NCBI RefSeq assembly: GCF_000381905.1 | Contig: NZ_KB907260.1 | Coordinates: 1-64,000, forward strand | DNA length: 64,000 nt | Reading direction: 5' to 3' | Origin: Paenibacillus fonticola DSM 21315 | GTDB taxonomy: Bacteria; Bacillota; Bacilli; Paenibacillales; Paenibacillaceae | Translations under genes and position numbers: made by a program | In this document: positions 49,561 to 57,562 of the stretch, in pieces | Position numbering within the stretch: the first letter of the stretch is position 1 | Layout of the letters: each line of letters starts with the position of its first letter | Notes under the pieces: generated by a model | Seen by the model: only the letters and a program-made list of their open reading frames with translations | Told to the model about the DNA's origin: nothing | Databases searched by the model: none

Positions 49561-50352
49561 GTGCTACAAGTTATCCAATATATTCAACCGTTACCGGGTT
49601 GGAGCATGCCCCATCTAGTACTTTGCAGTGACGGAAACCATTATGTTATCAAATTGTTATCTAATCCTCAGGGAGTCAATGTTCTAGTAAACGAGTTGAT
49701 TTGCAGCCAATTAGCAAAAAAGATGGATCTCCCTATTCCAGACGGCAAGGTCATTTTCATACCTAAAGGAGTGAATAACAGTCCTTCCTCACAAGAAGGT
49801 CCGCATTTTGGCAGCCGCTTCATCCCCCATGGCATACTCCATCCGAGTGACCTGGACCTTGCTAGATGCACGAATATCGGTCAGGCCGCTGATATGATTT
49901 TATTCGATTACTGGCTTGATAATAATGATCGGCATATTTGGACGCAGGATAAGCAAAATTTAATCATTGCAGGAGGGCCTGAACCGAAGTTATGGATGAT
50001 CGATCAAGCCAATGTGTTTAACGGTCCCCATTGGAACGCTAAAACGCTGCTAAATAAGATGAACAATTTCACGGCTTATTGGGGAACACTTTATCAACGC
50101 TTCGTTCCTTTTATTGATGGTTCCCACCCTTTTCGTGAATCGCTATCCAAGCTGCATTCCTTGACACGGGATGACTTATTTAATGCTTCCAGCAATATTC
50201 CAGTAGAGTGGGGGGTATCCGAACGGGATGTGGTTTCCCTCGTAAATTACATGGAGCATCGGCGAAATGCTATGAATTCCTTGATTCAATCCATAATATA
50301 TAATTTCCCTGTTTGGTATAAACATTACAAATATTATGGGGGGACAATATGA
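49561..50352 (+). CDS. HipA-like kinase-fold protein
   Basis: 263 residues, GTG start with GAGGGGTG upstream. A short N-terminal lobe with DGNHYVIKLLSNPQGVNVLV (Lys in I-K), VNELICSQLAKKMDLPIPDG, and the catalytic region FDYWLDNNDRHIWTQDKQNL (N-D-R-H as in HipA-type kinases) followed by LWMIDQANVFNGPHW (metal-binding Asp). It belongs to the single-domain HipA-like group of Firmicutes rather than the two-domain toxin HipA, and no HipB-type DNA-binding antitoxin gene is adjacent. It overlaps the next gene by four bases (ATGA). Substrate unknown. Confidence 0.82.
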   Translation: MLQVIQYIQPLPGWSMPHLVLCSDGNHYVIKLLSNPQGVNVLVNELICSQLAKKMDLPIPDGKVIFIPKGVNNSPSSQEGPHFGSRFIPHGILHPSDLDLARCTNIGQAADMILFDYWLDNNDRHIWTQDKQNLIIAGGPEPKLWMIDQANVFNGPHWNAKTLLNKMNNFTAYWGTLYQRFVPFIDGSHPFRESLSKLHSLTRDDLFNASSNIPVEWGVSERDVVSLVNYMEHRRNAMNSLIQSIIYNFPVWYKHYKYYGGTI

Positions 50353-50945
50353 ATAACTTTGAGAGGATTACCGTTTTTCCTGGTACTCATATGCCAGGCG
50401 TCCCGTATCAAATCGGTCATCATAACCCAACAGAACTTCCTTATATTGGTGCAGGTGCTCAAGGAGCAGTATTTCAAATTTCTGCCCAGCAATGCGTCAA
50501 AATTTATGTGAATGAATCAGATGCTGAAACCGAAGCCAAGGCTCTTCTTGCGGCTGCTTCCGCTTCCTTTATTCCGCAGGTCTATGAGGTCGGCAGGAAT
50601 TACATCGTGATGGAATACTTCAGCGGACCTGGGTTAAAAGCATTTCTCTCCAATAGATTAGACTTTCCAGACTTTATCGCCGAACAGTTAGTATTGATAA
50701 TCAAAGAGATGAGACGAGTACAGTTCACTCGTGTCGATACCGCATTACGGCATGTCTATGTAACTCCTCAAAATACATTAAAGGTCATCGATCATGTTAA
50801 TTCATATCGGACTATACAACCCTATCCTCAGCGTATGCTGAAAAGTTTGTCTAACATCGGCCGCCTGCAGCCTTTTCTCGCATATGTTAGTCACCATCAT
50901 CCAGAGCTTTATTCCGAATGGAGTCAAGCGCAAATCATTCCGTAA
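50349..50945 (+). CDS. small protein-kinase-like protein (YrzF-like)
   Basis: 198 residues. Eukaryotic-type kinase N-lobe with Gly loop YIGAGAQGAVFQIS, the ATP Lys in QQCVKIYV and hinge NYIVMEYFSGPGL. The catalytic loop is degenerate: TRVDTALRHVYVTPQNTLKV keeps one Asp, while the usual Asn reads His, and the metal Asp is in KVIDHVNSYR. Length and layout resemble B. subtilis YrzF. It is translationally coupled to the HipA-like gene, so the two kinase-fold proteins are made together; one may act on or regulate the other. Confidence 0.75.
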   Translation: MNNFERITVFPGTHMPGVPYQIGHHNPTELPYIGAGAQGAVFQISAQQCVKIYVNESDAETEAKALLAAASASFIPQVYEVGRNYIVMEYFSGPGLKAFLSNRLDFPDFIAEQLVLIIKEMRRVQFTRVDTALRHVYVTPQNTLKVIDHVNSYRTIQPYPQRMLKSLSNIGRLQPFLAYVSHHHPELYSEWSQAQIIP

Positions 50946-50967
50946 GATGGTTAGTGGATATAAAAAT

Positions 50968-51010
50968 AGAGATTTTAGCTCATTCGAACATGAACTAAAA
51001 TCTCTTAATT
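50968..51010 (+). terminator. terminator of the kinase pair
   Basis: AGAGATTTTAG and CTAAAATCTCT form a perfect 11-bp stem with a 16-nt loop; only a short T-rich tail (TAATTC) follows. 23 nt after the stop codon. Confidence 0.75.
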
Positions 51011-51150
51011 CAACCGTATAAATCTTTTTGAAAGTGAGAGGCTAGGATAGCCCTTCAATCAGCCTCTATCTTGTTTAACTTCGCAGTAAAAATATACAAA
51101 GAATACAGCTTACTATTTTTTATCCCAAAATTGTTCTTATAGGACTCTCT

Positions 51151-51777
51151 TTATCTTGTGTAATTTATTTCAAGTTCATCACATTTGGTGTATGGGTAAC
51201 AAAACTTTATTTCCTTAAGATCAGTAAAATAAAAATCAACGATCCACTCCTCACCATAATCATAAAAAGACAAGGTCACATCCTTACTAAAAGCTTGAGC
51301 AGTGATTTTATCAATTTCTGTTTTTTGCAACTCATTTCCTGTTGTTTTTATCAAAACTACAACTACTTCCCTTCTTTCCTTCGTCATTTTTTTACTTTTT
51401 TCAGCGTTTACTCGATATGGAATATTTGTATTTTCAATTGCAGCAGCAACTTCTTGATTCAATTGCTTTTGCATTTTGTTCGAAGGAATTTCAAAGTAGT
51501 ACTTGATTTCAATAGCGTAAAGTTGCATCTGAGGGCCATTGACAAAAACGATGACGTATAGCAATAGATTTAAAACTAAAAAGGTACTGGAAAATTTTTT
51601 TCTCAAAGTGAATAACAGAATGATATAAAAAATAAAAATAACCAATGTTATCATTAAGCAAATTACAGCAGTCTTCCTATTGGTATTCCAAAAATACAAT
51701 CCAACAAATGTCGAAAAATTAGCAAAAGCTATTAAGAAGGTTCCTAGTAGCAAAAAAGTTTTTTTTAGCATGTTCAC
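51151..51777 (-). CDS. AT-rich membrane protein, unknown
   Basis: 208 residues. Three N-terminal hydrophobic segments (FLLLGTFLIAFANFSTFVGL, VICLMITLVIFIFYIILLF, FLVLNLLLYVIVFVNG), then a soluble, Lys/Glu-rich C-terminal half (QEVAAAIENTNIPYRVNAEK, ERREVVVVLIKTTGNE). The gene is clearly more AT-rich than its neighbours, with Lys codons mostly AAA and many TTT/ATT, suggesting recent acquisition. No SD of good quality was seen before MNMLKK; the second ATG is also possible. No family recognised. Confidence 0.7.
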   Translation of the reverse strand: MNMLKKTFLLLGTFLIAFANFSTFVGLYFWNTNRKTAVICLMITLVIFIFYIILLFTLRKKFSSTFLVLNLLLYVIVFVNGPQMQLYAIEIKYYFEIPSNKMQKQLNQEVAAAIENTNIPYRVNAEKSKKMTKERREVVVVLIKTTGNELQKTEIDKITAQAFSKDVTLSFYDYGEEWIVDFYFTDLKEIKFCYPYTKCDELEINYTR

Positions 51778-52071
51778 TCACCTTATTACTTTTTATGTAC
51801 TATCTTATAGTCTCTCTCCTCATTTGATCGAAAGTCCAAGAAATGAATACTAATTTAGTACTAGTATAATAGACACAAAATGTCGAATGGTGTCATTCCA
51901 TGGCTTAAATATGAAATAATGATAAATTTACTTCTGAATTCAAAATTCTCCATGTCTCGCGAAGGCGTGACGAAGGGATATTCTCCAACGCACTCATGAA
52001 TTTCAGGCCCTCCTGGTTCTCACGTTGTCTATCATGTTGATCAACCGCTGGCATACTAGCTGATGCCAATA
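51778..52071. other. gene-free stretch with a possible 49-residue frame
   Basis: The only frame of note (minus, 51905-52054) encodes MPAVDQHDRQRENQEGLKF and further, ends NLSLFHI, has no SD, and starts just behind the terminator of the zinc-ribbon gene. It could be a remnant. The AT-rich part near 51840-51930 may hold the promoter of the membrane protein gene. Nothing else was recognised. Confidence 0.35.
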
Positions 52072-52107
52072 ACAAAAAAGCATGGGAATTGGAATATTCG
52101 CCATGCT
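52072..52107 (-). terminator. terminator of the zinc-ribbon gene
   Basis: AGCATGG and CCATGCT with a 15-nt loop, followed by TTTTTTGTT on the minus strand, about 40 nt past the stop codon. Confidence 0.85.
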
Positions 52108-52146
52108 CTTTCGCTCATTCGCTCTTCCGCCTTTTTTCGATCCATT

Positions 52147-52344
52147 CTACTTAGTGACCAGACTGGCGGCATCTATTCTTTCCTGGGATGCATTGAAGCA
52201 TTTTTTGCAGACTTTCAGAGGCTGTCCGGAGCTGTTTGTCTTCGTATAAAGAAGTTTAATCCGCATACTTTTGCATACCGGACAAGTCCCGCGCCCCCTG
52301 GACGGTAGATTCCACAACGCTTTTCCGCGTTTGGATTTGGACAT
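52147..52344 (-). CDS. small zinc-ribbon-like protein
   Basis: 65 residues, basic, with two CxxC pairs (GTCPVCKSMRIKLLY and LKVCKKCFNASQERI) spaced about 20 residues apart, the layout of a treble-clef or zinc-ribbon knuckle. The N-terminus MSKSKRGKALWNLPSRGRG is strongly basic and could contact nucleic acid. GAAGGTGG is placed before the ATG. Own terminator. It is 38 nt after the cotJC gene end and may be read through from it. Function unknown. Confidence 0.75.
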   Translation of the reverse strand: MSKSKRGKALWNLPSRGRGTCPVCKSMRIKLLYTKTNSSGQPLKVCKKCFNASQERIDAASLVTK

Positions 52345-52382
52345 CGGATACCACCTTCATCTCAAATCAAATTAGGGTGCCG

Positions 52383-52952
52383 CTAAAATACCTTTTTCTT
52401 GCCCCGCTCATCCTTCAAAATTTCCACTGCTTCACGGAAACGCAGGGAGTGTATAATTTCCCTTTCCCGCAGGAACTTAAGGCCGTCCTGAAGATCAACA
52501 TCATCGGTCATGTCGATGAGCCACTGGTATGTAGCCCGTGCCTTCTCCTCTGCCGCAATGTCCTCGTACAGATCGGCGATCGGGTCGCCCTTTGCCTGAA
52601 TATAGGCTGCCGTCCAGGGCACGCCTGAAGCGTTCTCATAGAACAGTGCACTGTCATGCGCGACGTAATGCGGAGCTAATCCCGCAGCATCCAGTTCTTC
52701 CACTGTTGCATCCTTGGTCAGCTTATACACCATGGTGGCAATCATTTCCAGGTGAGCAAGTTCTTCGGTGCCAATATCGTTCAACAGCCCGATGACTTTG
52801 TCTGGGATCGTGTACCTCTGATTCAAATAACGCAGTGCAGCGGCCAGTTCTCCATCGGCACCGCCGTACTGCTCAAGCAGCAATCTGGCCATTCGAATAT
52901 CACATTTGCCTACACGTACTGGGTATTGCAGCTTTTTCTCATAAACCCACAT
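52383..52952 (-). CDS. cotJC: CotJC, manganese-catalase-like spore coat protein
   Basis: 189 residues. MWVYEKKLQYPVRVGKCDIR, LLEQYGGADGELAAALRYLN, the metal-binding GTEELAHLEMIATMVYKLTK (E-x-x-H) and AEEKARATYQWLIDMTDD are the CotJC landmarks. It is a di-manganese catalase-fold component of the spore coat. Third gene of the cotJ operon, 55 nt behind cotJB. In B. subtilis the operon is made in the mother cell under sigma-E. Confidence 0.95.
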   Translation of the reverse strand: MWVYEKKLQYPVRVGKCDIRMARLLLEQYGGADGELAAALRYLNQRYTIPDKVIGLLNDIGTEELAHLEMIATMVYKLTKDATVEELDAAGLAPHYVAHDSALFYENASGVPWTAAYIQAKGDPIADLYEDIAAEEKARATYQWLIDMTDDVDLQDGLKFLREREIIHSLRFREAVEILKDERGKKKVF

Positions 52953-53007
52953 TACTTCGCGTTCCCTCCTTTAACATTCAGCAATTAGCATAGCTTGGAG
53001 GCAGTCG

Positions 53008-53280
53008 TTACACTTGCCACGGCCACGGCACTTTCGACCATTCCCATGGAAATTTGGAATAGGAATGTCCAAAATTCATTAAGGGCCCATAAAGATGCTG
53101 AAAATGATTTGCAAGCTGGGTGCGTTCCTGGACAAGCTGATTGTATTGTTGAATAGAAGCTAAGTCGTCGGGATGCGTATCCAGGAATAAATTGAGCTCA
53201 ACCAGGACAAAATCAAGTGCTTGCAGCTTTTCAAGCATTTCATAGAACTGTGGATCCAAGTTGCCCTTGTGTGACATCAT
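53008..53280 (-). CDS. cotJB: CotJB spore coat protein
   Basis: 90 residues. FYEMLEKLQALDFVLVELNL, FLDTHPDDLASIQQYNQLVQ and the C-terminal aromatic tail YSKFPWEWSKVPWPWQV are characteristic of CotJB. Two adjacent ATGs are possible; the first at 53278-53280 has AAGGAAGGTG upstream. It starts one base after the cotJA stop, hence translational coupling. Confidence 0.94.
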   Translation of the reverse strand: MMSHKGNLDPQFYEMLEKLQALDFVLVELNLFLDTHPDDLASIQQYNQLVQERTQLANHFQHLYGPLMNFGHSYSKFPWEWSKVPWPWQV

Positions 53281-53281
53281 C

Positions 53282-53524
53282 TCACCTTCCTTTCCCCCAT
53301 CTGGACTCATAGGGACTGTAAAGTGCGGGCCACAATGTTCCGTGCCTTAACGCATCTTCAGGACTGAACTGGGGAAGATTCAACGGTTGAAAGTGCATAA
53401 ACAGGTGCGGTGGTGTACTGTACGTCTTGCACAATATCGGCGGGCAGGGGTCAAAAGGGCCGATAAAGGGGGCCCAGGCTACCTCTTGGGGGTGACTCAT
53501 CGGATGACTCAACGAATGACTCAA
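53282..53524 (-). CDS. cotJA: CotJA spore coat protein
   Basis: 80 residues from the TTG at 53522-53524, placed eight bases after GGAGG. PFDPCPPILCKTYSTPPHLF and MHFQPLNLPQFSPEDALRHG with TLWPALYSPYESR identify CotJA. The N-terminus is a threefold 12-nt repeat (LSHS, LSHP, MSHP) giving TTG, TTG and ATG as possible starts in tandem; only the first has the right SD distance. First gene of the operon. Confidence 0.9.
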   Translation of the reverse strand: MSHSLSHPMSHPQEVAWAPFIGPFDPCPPILCKTYSTPPHLFMHFQPLNLPQFSPEDALRHGTLWPALYSPYESRWGKGR

Positions 53525-53593
53525 CGTTCGTTCCTCCTTCTGTATTAAGTTGCTCGGCGTTCTAGGGAGACACCACTCCCAATCCTCACCATT

Positions 53594-53620
53594 AACATAT
53601 GACGTTCGCCCAGAATATGA
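53594..53620 (-). promoter_or_regulatory. possible sigma-E promoter for cotJ
   Basis: On the minus strand TCATATT (53614-53620) and CATATGTT (53594-53601) resemble sigma-E -35 (ATA) and -10 (CATAnnnT) elements. The ATA-to-CATA distance is 14 bp, a little short of the usual 16-18. It is about 70 nt before the cotJA start; known sigma-E control of cotJ supports the reading. Confidence 0.35.
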
Positions 53621-53641
53621 ACTACCAATCGCAGAAATACA

Positions 53642-53694
53642 GCAAAAAAACAAAAAAACTCCTGCCAAAGCGTTTCCTCGCCTTGATAGGAGTT
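53642..53694 (-). terminator. terminator of the CNNM/CorC-like gene
   Basis: AACTCCT and AGGAGTT with an inner CAA/TTG pairing, followed by TTTTTGTTTTTTTG on the minus strand; begins nine nt after the stop codon. Confidence 0.92.
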
Positions 53695-53702
53695 ACTTAT
53701 TT

Positions 53703-55118
53703 TTAAATACCGGGCTCATATTCTTTGGATTGCTCATTCGATTCCGCGTCCGTAGTATCTGTATCTGTATCTGAATCTTTCGTCTGGTCTTGCTCTTCGA
53801 CCTGCTTGATATTCACCCGCATGATACGAAGCGGTTCGGCTTCAGCCACCTCAAAGAGCAAATTCGCGATCCGAACAACTCTCCCCACAGCAGGCGCTCC
53901 ATCCAGCTCTTTAAACAGCCATCCCCCAATGGAATCCACTTTATCATGTTCGATCATGACTCCTGTCAAATCATTTACGTCTTCAATGAGCATCCGGCCG
54001 TCAACCGAAAAGGTACCGTCGCTGAGCTTCTCGACCTCCGGGCGATCCATGTCGAACTCATCGTAAAGATCGCCGACGATTTCCTCCATAATTCGCTCTG
54101 CCGTGAGCAAACCAGCCGTTCCGCCATATTCATCCACCACGACGGTCAGTTGGGAATGCTTCTTCTGCATGAGGCGCAGGACATGGCTGACTTCCATAGA
54201 TTCAGGCACATTCAAAATCGGCCGCACAATGGCAGCAATATTTTTAGAGTTGCCTCCGTCGGGCAGGAACAGATCAGCCAGATGCACAAATCCGATGATC
54301 TGATCCTTGTCCTCTACGGCAACCGGATATCGGGAATGCTTCGTTTCCTCCACGATCTTCATATTTTCTTCCCAAGTAAGATTCGTGTACAAGCAATCCA
54401 TATCGGTTCTCGGCAGCATCACCTCGCGGGCCAGTAAATCGGAGAAATCGAACAGATTGTCCATCAGCTTCATCTCGTCTTGATCGATGACGCCGCTTTT
54501 CGCGCTCTGATCCATCAAGATGCGGATCTCCTCCTCTGAATGAGCAGCCTCGCCCTCCCCCGCCGGCTCGATGCCGATAAGCCGCAGCAAGCCATTGGCC
54601 GCGGAATTCAATAGCCAGATGACCGGCAGGAATAGCCTGTAGAAGAACAGGAGAGGGGCGGACAGCCATAAGGACGTCGATTCCGATTTCTGAATCGCGA
54701 GCGATTTCGGAGCGAGTTCTCCAATAACGATATGCAAAAAAGTAATGATCGCAAAGCCAACTGCGACCGATACCGTAGAGATCAGCGTCGTATCAGTAAC
54801 GCCTATTTTATGCATTAACGGTTCAATCAGCAGCTCTGAAATCGCCGGTTCACCGACCCAGCCCAGTCCAAGCGAAGCCAGCGTAATTCCTAATTGGGTA
54901 GCCGATAAATAAGCATCCAGTTTTTTATTTACTTTGAGCGCATAGGCAGCACGCTTGTTGCCTTCACTAACTAATTGAGTCAGTCTGGACTGGCGCACCT
55001 TGACCAGCGAAAACTCCGCAGCAACAAAAAATCCATTCAAAAGGACCAAAATAATAACTAGAAACAAATTGAATATCAGCTTGCCGATCTCAAAATCCAC
55101 ATGTCCATCGGGGGGCAT
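53703..55118 (-). CDS. CNNM/CorC-type membrane protein (hemolysin C family)
   Basis: 471 residues. DUF21 membrane domain with about four segments (LIFNLFLVIILVLLNGFFVA through FHIVIGELAPKSLAIQ-like FLHIVIGELAPKSLAIQK), two CBS domains (MLPRTDMDCLYTNLTWEENM; IVRPILNVPESMEVSHVLRL with VVVDEYGGTAGLLTAERIME), and a CorC_HlyC domain (DGTFSVDGRMLIEDVNDLTG). This is the MpfA/YugS/YhdP group implicated in Mg2+ efflux. The tail is very acidic (TKDSDTDTDTTDAESNE). SD is AGAGG-type before ATG. Monocistronic with terminator. Confidence 0.92.
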   Translation of the reverse strand: MPPDGHVDFEIGKLIFNLFLVIILVLLNGFFVAAEFSLVKVRQSRLTQLVSEGNKRAAYALKVNKKLDAYLSATQLGITLASLGLGWVGEPAISELLIEPLMHKIGVTDTTLISTVSVAVGFAIITFLHIVIGELAPKSLAIQKSESTSLWLSAPLLFFYRLFLPVIWLLNSAANGLLRLIGIEPAGEGEAAHSEEEIRILMDQSAKSGVIDQDEMKLMDNLFDFSDLLAREVMLPRTDMDCLYTNLTWEENMKIVEETKHSRYPVAVEDKDQIIGFVHLADLFLPDGGNSKNIAAIVRPILNVPESMEVSHVLRLMQKKHSQLTVVVDEYGGTAGLLTAERIMEEIVGDLYDEFDMDRPEVEKLSDGTFSVDGRMLIEDVNDLTGVMIEHDKVDSIGGWLFKELDGAPAVGRVVRIANLLFEVAEAEPLRIMRVNIKQVEEQDQTKDSDTDTDTTDAESNEQSKEYEPGI

Positions 55119-55136
55119 AGGTGCAGCGCCTCTTTT

Positions 55137-56273
55137 CTACAGTGTGATTGCTTTGCGGGATTTAAAATCGATATCCTTATAGTACATATCTGCAACAAGC
55201 AGATTGGGGCCACAGCAGCTTGCCGCTTCACAATAGCAATTGACTTTCTGATTCAGCGGATGATCGTTCTGCCATTTGGCAAAAATATCATCCAGCCGCT
55301 CCTCATGCACGTTGCCAAACGAAGGAATATCAGCAAAATCCGTTACAAACACTTCGCCTGTAAACATGTTCACGTTGACTCTATTTCGGCCGTCTGGGTC
55401 ATTGCGTACCGTGACCAGCGGTTCATTGCGCAGCCTCTTCAGCAAAGCAGCGTCGGCTTCACTGCCGTTGCAGGCGAAGAACGGCAGCGTGCCGAACAGC
55501 ATCCATATCTCTTTATTACGCTTATCCAGCAGTGAGTGAATCGCCCGGCGCATATCGTCCAGTGACAACACAGGCAGCCCTTTGGCAAAATTGGAGGCAT
55601 ACATCGGGTGAACCTCATGCCGGCGGCAGCCCATTTCTGTAATCAGCTGATGTATCGCCGGCAGCTTCGTATGAGTCCGGTAATTTATCATGGACTCTGC
55701 TGAAATGTACATGCCCGCTTCGCTCAATTTGCGTGAATTTTCAATCATTGTATGATAGAGCTTATTGGCAACCTCTTTTTTTACAGGATGTCCGCTATGC
55801 GCGAAGCCTACTTCATAGAAATCCTCTTCATTCGTATAATTGAACGAAATATGCATAACGTCCAAATAAGGCAGCAGTTTCTCATACCGCTCATAATCGA
55901 GGGTAAGGTTTGAGTTGATTTGCGAACGAATCCCGCGCTTCCTTGCATACTTAAGCAAAGGTACAATTTTCTCATCCACCATCTGCTTGCGGAAAGTCGG
56001 CTCACCGCCAGTAATACTGATCGTACGCAAATGCTCGACCTCATCGAGGCGCCGAAGCATTAATTCCAGTGGAATTTGTTCCGGCTCTTTCAATACGAGA
56101 CTCTCCCCGACAGCACAGTGCTCACAGCGCATGTTGCACAAATTCGTTACGGTCATTTCAACGCTCGTCAGCATATGTTGCCCGAATTCGCGCAGGGATA
56201 CAATCGGATCCCACGGATCATCCTGAGGACTGACAGGGAATATAGCAGCAGCTTCATTACTAATTATCTTCAT
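55137..56273 (-). CDS. yfkAB: YfkAB radical SAM protein
   Basis: 378 residues. The [4Fe-4S]-SAM motif C-N-M-R-C-E-H-C lies in MTVTNLCNMRCEHCAVGESL, followed by SITGGEPTFRK (GGE motif), RSQINSNLTLDYERYE, HISFNYTNEEDFYEVGFAHS and a C-terminal Cys cluster (NQKVNCYCEAASCCGPNLLV) that could hold a second cluster. These are the features of YfkAB, a radical SAM/CxCxxxxC protein of Bacillales whose reaction is unknown. SD AAGGTGG. 18 nt before the divergent-order neighbour (CNNM gene, same strand), so possibly co-transcribed. Confidence 0.92.
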   Translation of the reverse strand: MKIISNEAAAIFPVSPQDDPWDPIVSLREFGQHMLTSVEMTVTNLCNMRCEHCAVGESLVLKEPEQIPLELMLRRLDEVEHLRTISITGGEPTFRKQMVDEKIVPLLKYARKRGIRSQINSNLTLDYERYEKLLPYLDVMHISFNYTNEEDFYEVGFAHSGHPVKKEVANKLYHTMIENSRKLSEAGMYISAESMINYRTHTKLPAIHQLITEMGCRRHEVHPMYASNFAKGLPVLSLDDMRRAIHSLLDKRNKEIWMLFGTLPFFACNGSEADAALLKRLRNEPLVTVRNDPDGRNRVNVNMFTGEVFVTDFADIPSFGNVHEERLDDIFAKWQNDHPLNQKVNCYCEAASCCGPNLLVADMYYKDIDFKSRKAITL

Positions 56274-56380
56274 TATTGGCCCACCTTAATTCTTTTATTA
56301 ACCTAAAAAGAAAAGAGTGCACACAACCGCACACCTTTCCTTTTTTTAATCTATTACATTCGCCGGTTCACTTCATCATG

Positions 56381-57475
56381 TTAACCAATTCCATTCATTC
56401 CGTCTACTTCGGTAATGACGATCGATAAATGCCGGGACAAATCCAAGTCATACGGAGCCTTCAAGTCTGCCCCGAGCGGATCGGTTAAAATCCGGACAAC
56501 CGGACGCTGTGGAAAAATTCCATCGATTTTGACAACGACGCCTTTCTCCCCCGTACTCAGCTTGACGGTCACTCCCAGCGGATAGATCGCCACGCGGTCG
56601 CGAAACACCTCAAGCTTAGACTTCTCGTACAAGCTGCCGCATCCAGTATACAACACCTCAAGCGCCTGATGGGGCAGCATCGCTTGACGGTATACCCGGT
56701 GGGTCGTCATGGCATCGTAGGAATCCGTGATCGCGATCCACCGGGCAAATTCACTAATTTCATCTCCTTTTATTCCGCGAGGATATCCGCTCCCGTTTAA
56801 CCGTTCATGATGCTGATAAGCGCAATGCGCTGAAATGAGAGGAATGCCTGGCTCGTCTTTTAACATTTTAAAGCCGATTTCCGCATGCTTCTTGACTTGT
56901 TCATACTCCGCATCCGTTAACCTGTCTGGCTTAGTTAACAGTTCAAGCGGCAGCTTCGTTTTTCCAATATCGTGCAGCAGGGCGCCGAGTCCAAGCAGAG
57001 TCAGCTCATTTTTAGAATATCCGTGAACTTGTCCTAACAATATCGTATATATGCATACATTCAGAGAATGCCGATATAAATAATGATCTATGCTGTTAAT
57101 ATTCATCATCATAATCATCGCGTCTTCACGTGAGCTTAGATCATCCATAATGCTCTCTACAAGTCCAGAAAAGGTCTTTCCCAAATAAGGATAGACTAGG
57201 CCTTTAACCGCTGGCCCCGTCATTTTTCGAAATTGGGTGCGGATCTCATTCAGCGCCCTGCGGCGCGTCTCATCCTCGATCATTTCGGTTAGAACAACGT
57301 CATCCGTGCGCGAATCAGCTACATAAACGAAGTTTAAACCGTGACTGCGCAGCCTTTGAATAATGACTTCCGTAAGCTCTGCATTCTCCGATAAAAGTAT
57401 AACGCCATCTTCATTATATATTTTTTTCCCCAATCTCATCCCGGGCTGTAAGGAGTTAATCGATATTAACCGCAT
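56381..57475 (-). CDS. HD-GYP domain c-di-GMP phosphodiesterase-like protein
   Basis: 364 residues. N-terminal DUF3391-like part (MRLISINSLQPGMRLGKKIY), then an intact HD-GYP domain: YRHSLNVCIYTILLGQ, LGALLHDIGKTKLP (HD pair), KKHAEIGFKML, AHCAYQHHERLNGSGYPRGI (HHE and GYP) and IAITDSYDAMTTHRVYR. A C-terminal beta region (GVTVKLSTGEKGVVVKIDGI) follows. HD-GYP proteins hydrolyse c-di-GMP or related dinucleotides. SD GGAAGTGG. Paralogue of the protein encoded at 60872-61918. Confidence 0.93.
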   Translation of the reverse strand: MRLISINSLQPGMRLGKKIYNEDGVILLSENAELTEVIIQRLRSHGLNFVYVADSRTDDVVLTEMIEDETRRRALNEIRTQFRKMTGPAVKGLVYPYLGKTFSGLVESIMDDLSSREDAMIMMMNINSIDHYLYRHSLNVCIYTILLGQVHGYSKNELTLLGLGALLHDIGKTKLPLELLTKPDRLTDAEYEQVKKHAEIGFKMLKDEPGIPLISAHCAYQHHERLNGSGYPRGIKGDEISEFARWIAITDSYDAMTTHRVYRQAMLPHQALEVLYTGCGSLYEKSKLEVFRDRVAIYPLGVTVKLSTGEKGVVVKIDGIFPQRPVVRILTDPLGADLKAPYDLDLSRHLSIVITEVDGMNGIG

Positions 57476-57562
57476 AAATCCACTTCCGTCTCTTATAGTA
57501 AGTTATGATGTGTCAATGCGAAAAGCGGCCTTATAATGTACTATGCTGGTGTATGTTTTAGA

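Noticed and set aside
49561-50945. Calling the HipA-like pair a toxin-antitoxin system
   Set aside because: There is no HipB-like DNA-binding protein, the HipA-like protein is of the short single-domain kind, and the second gene is kinase-like; toxicity is not supported by sequence.
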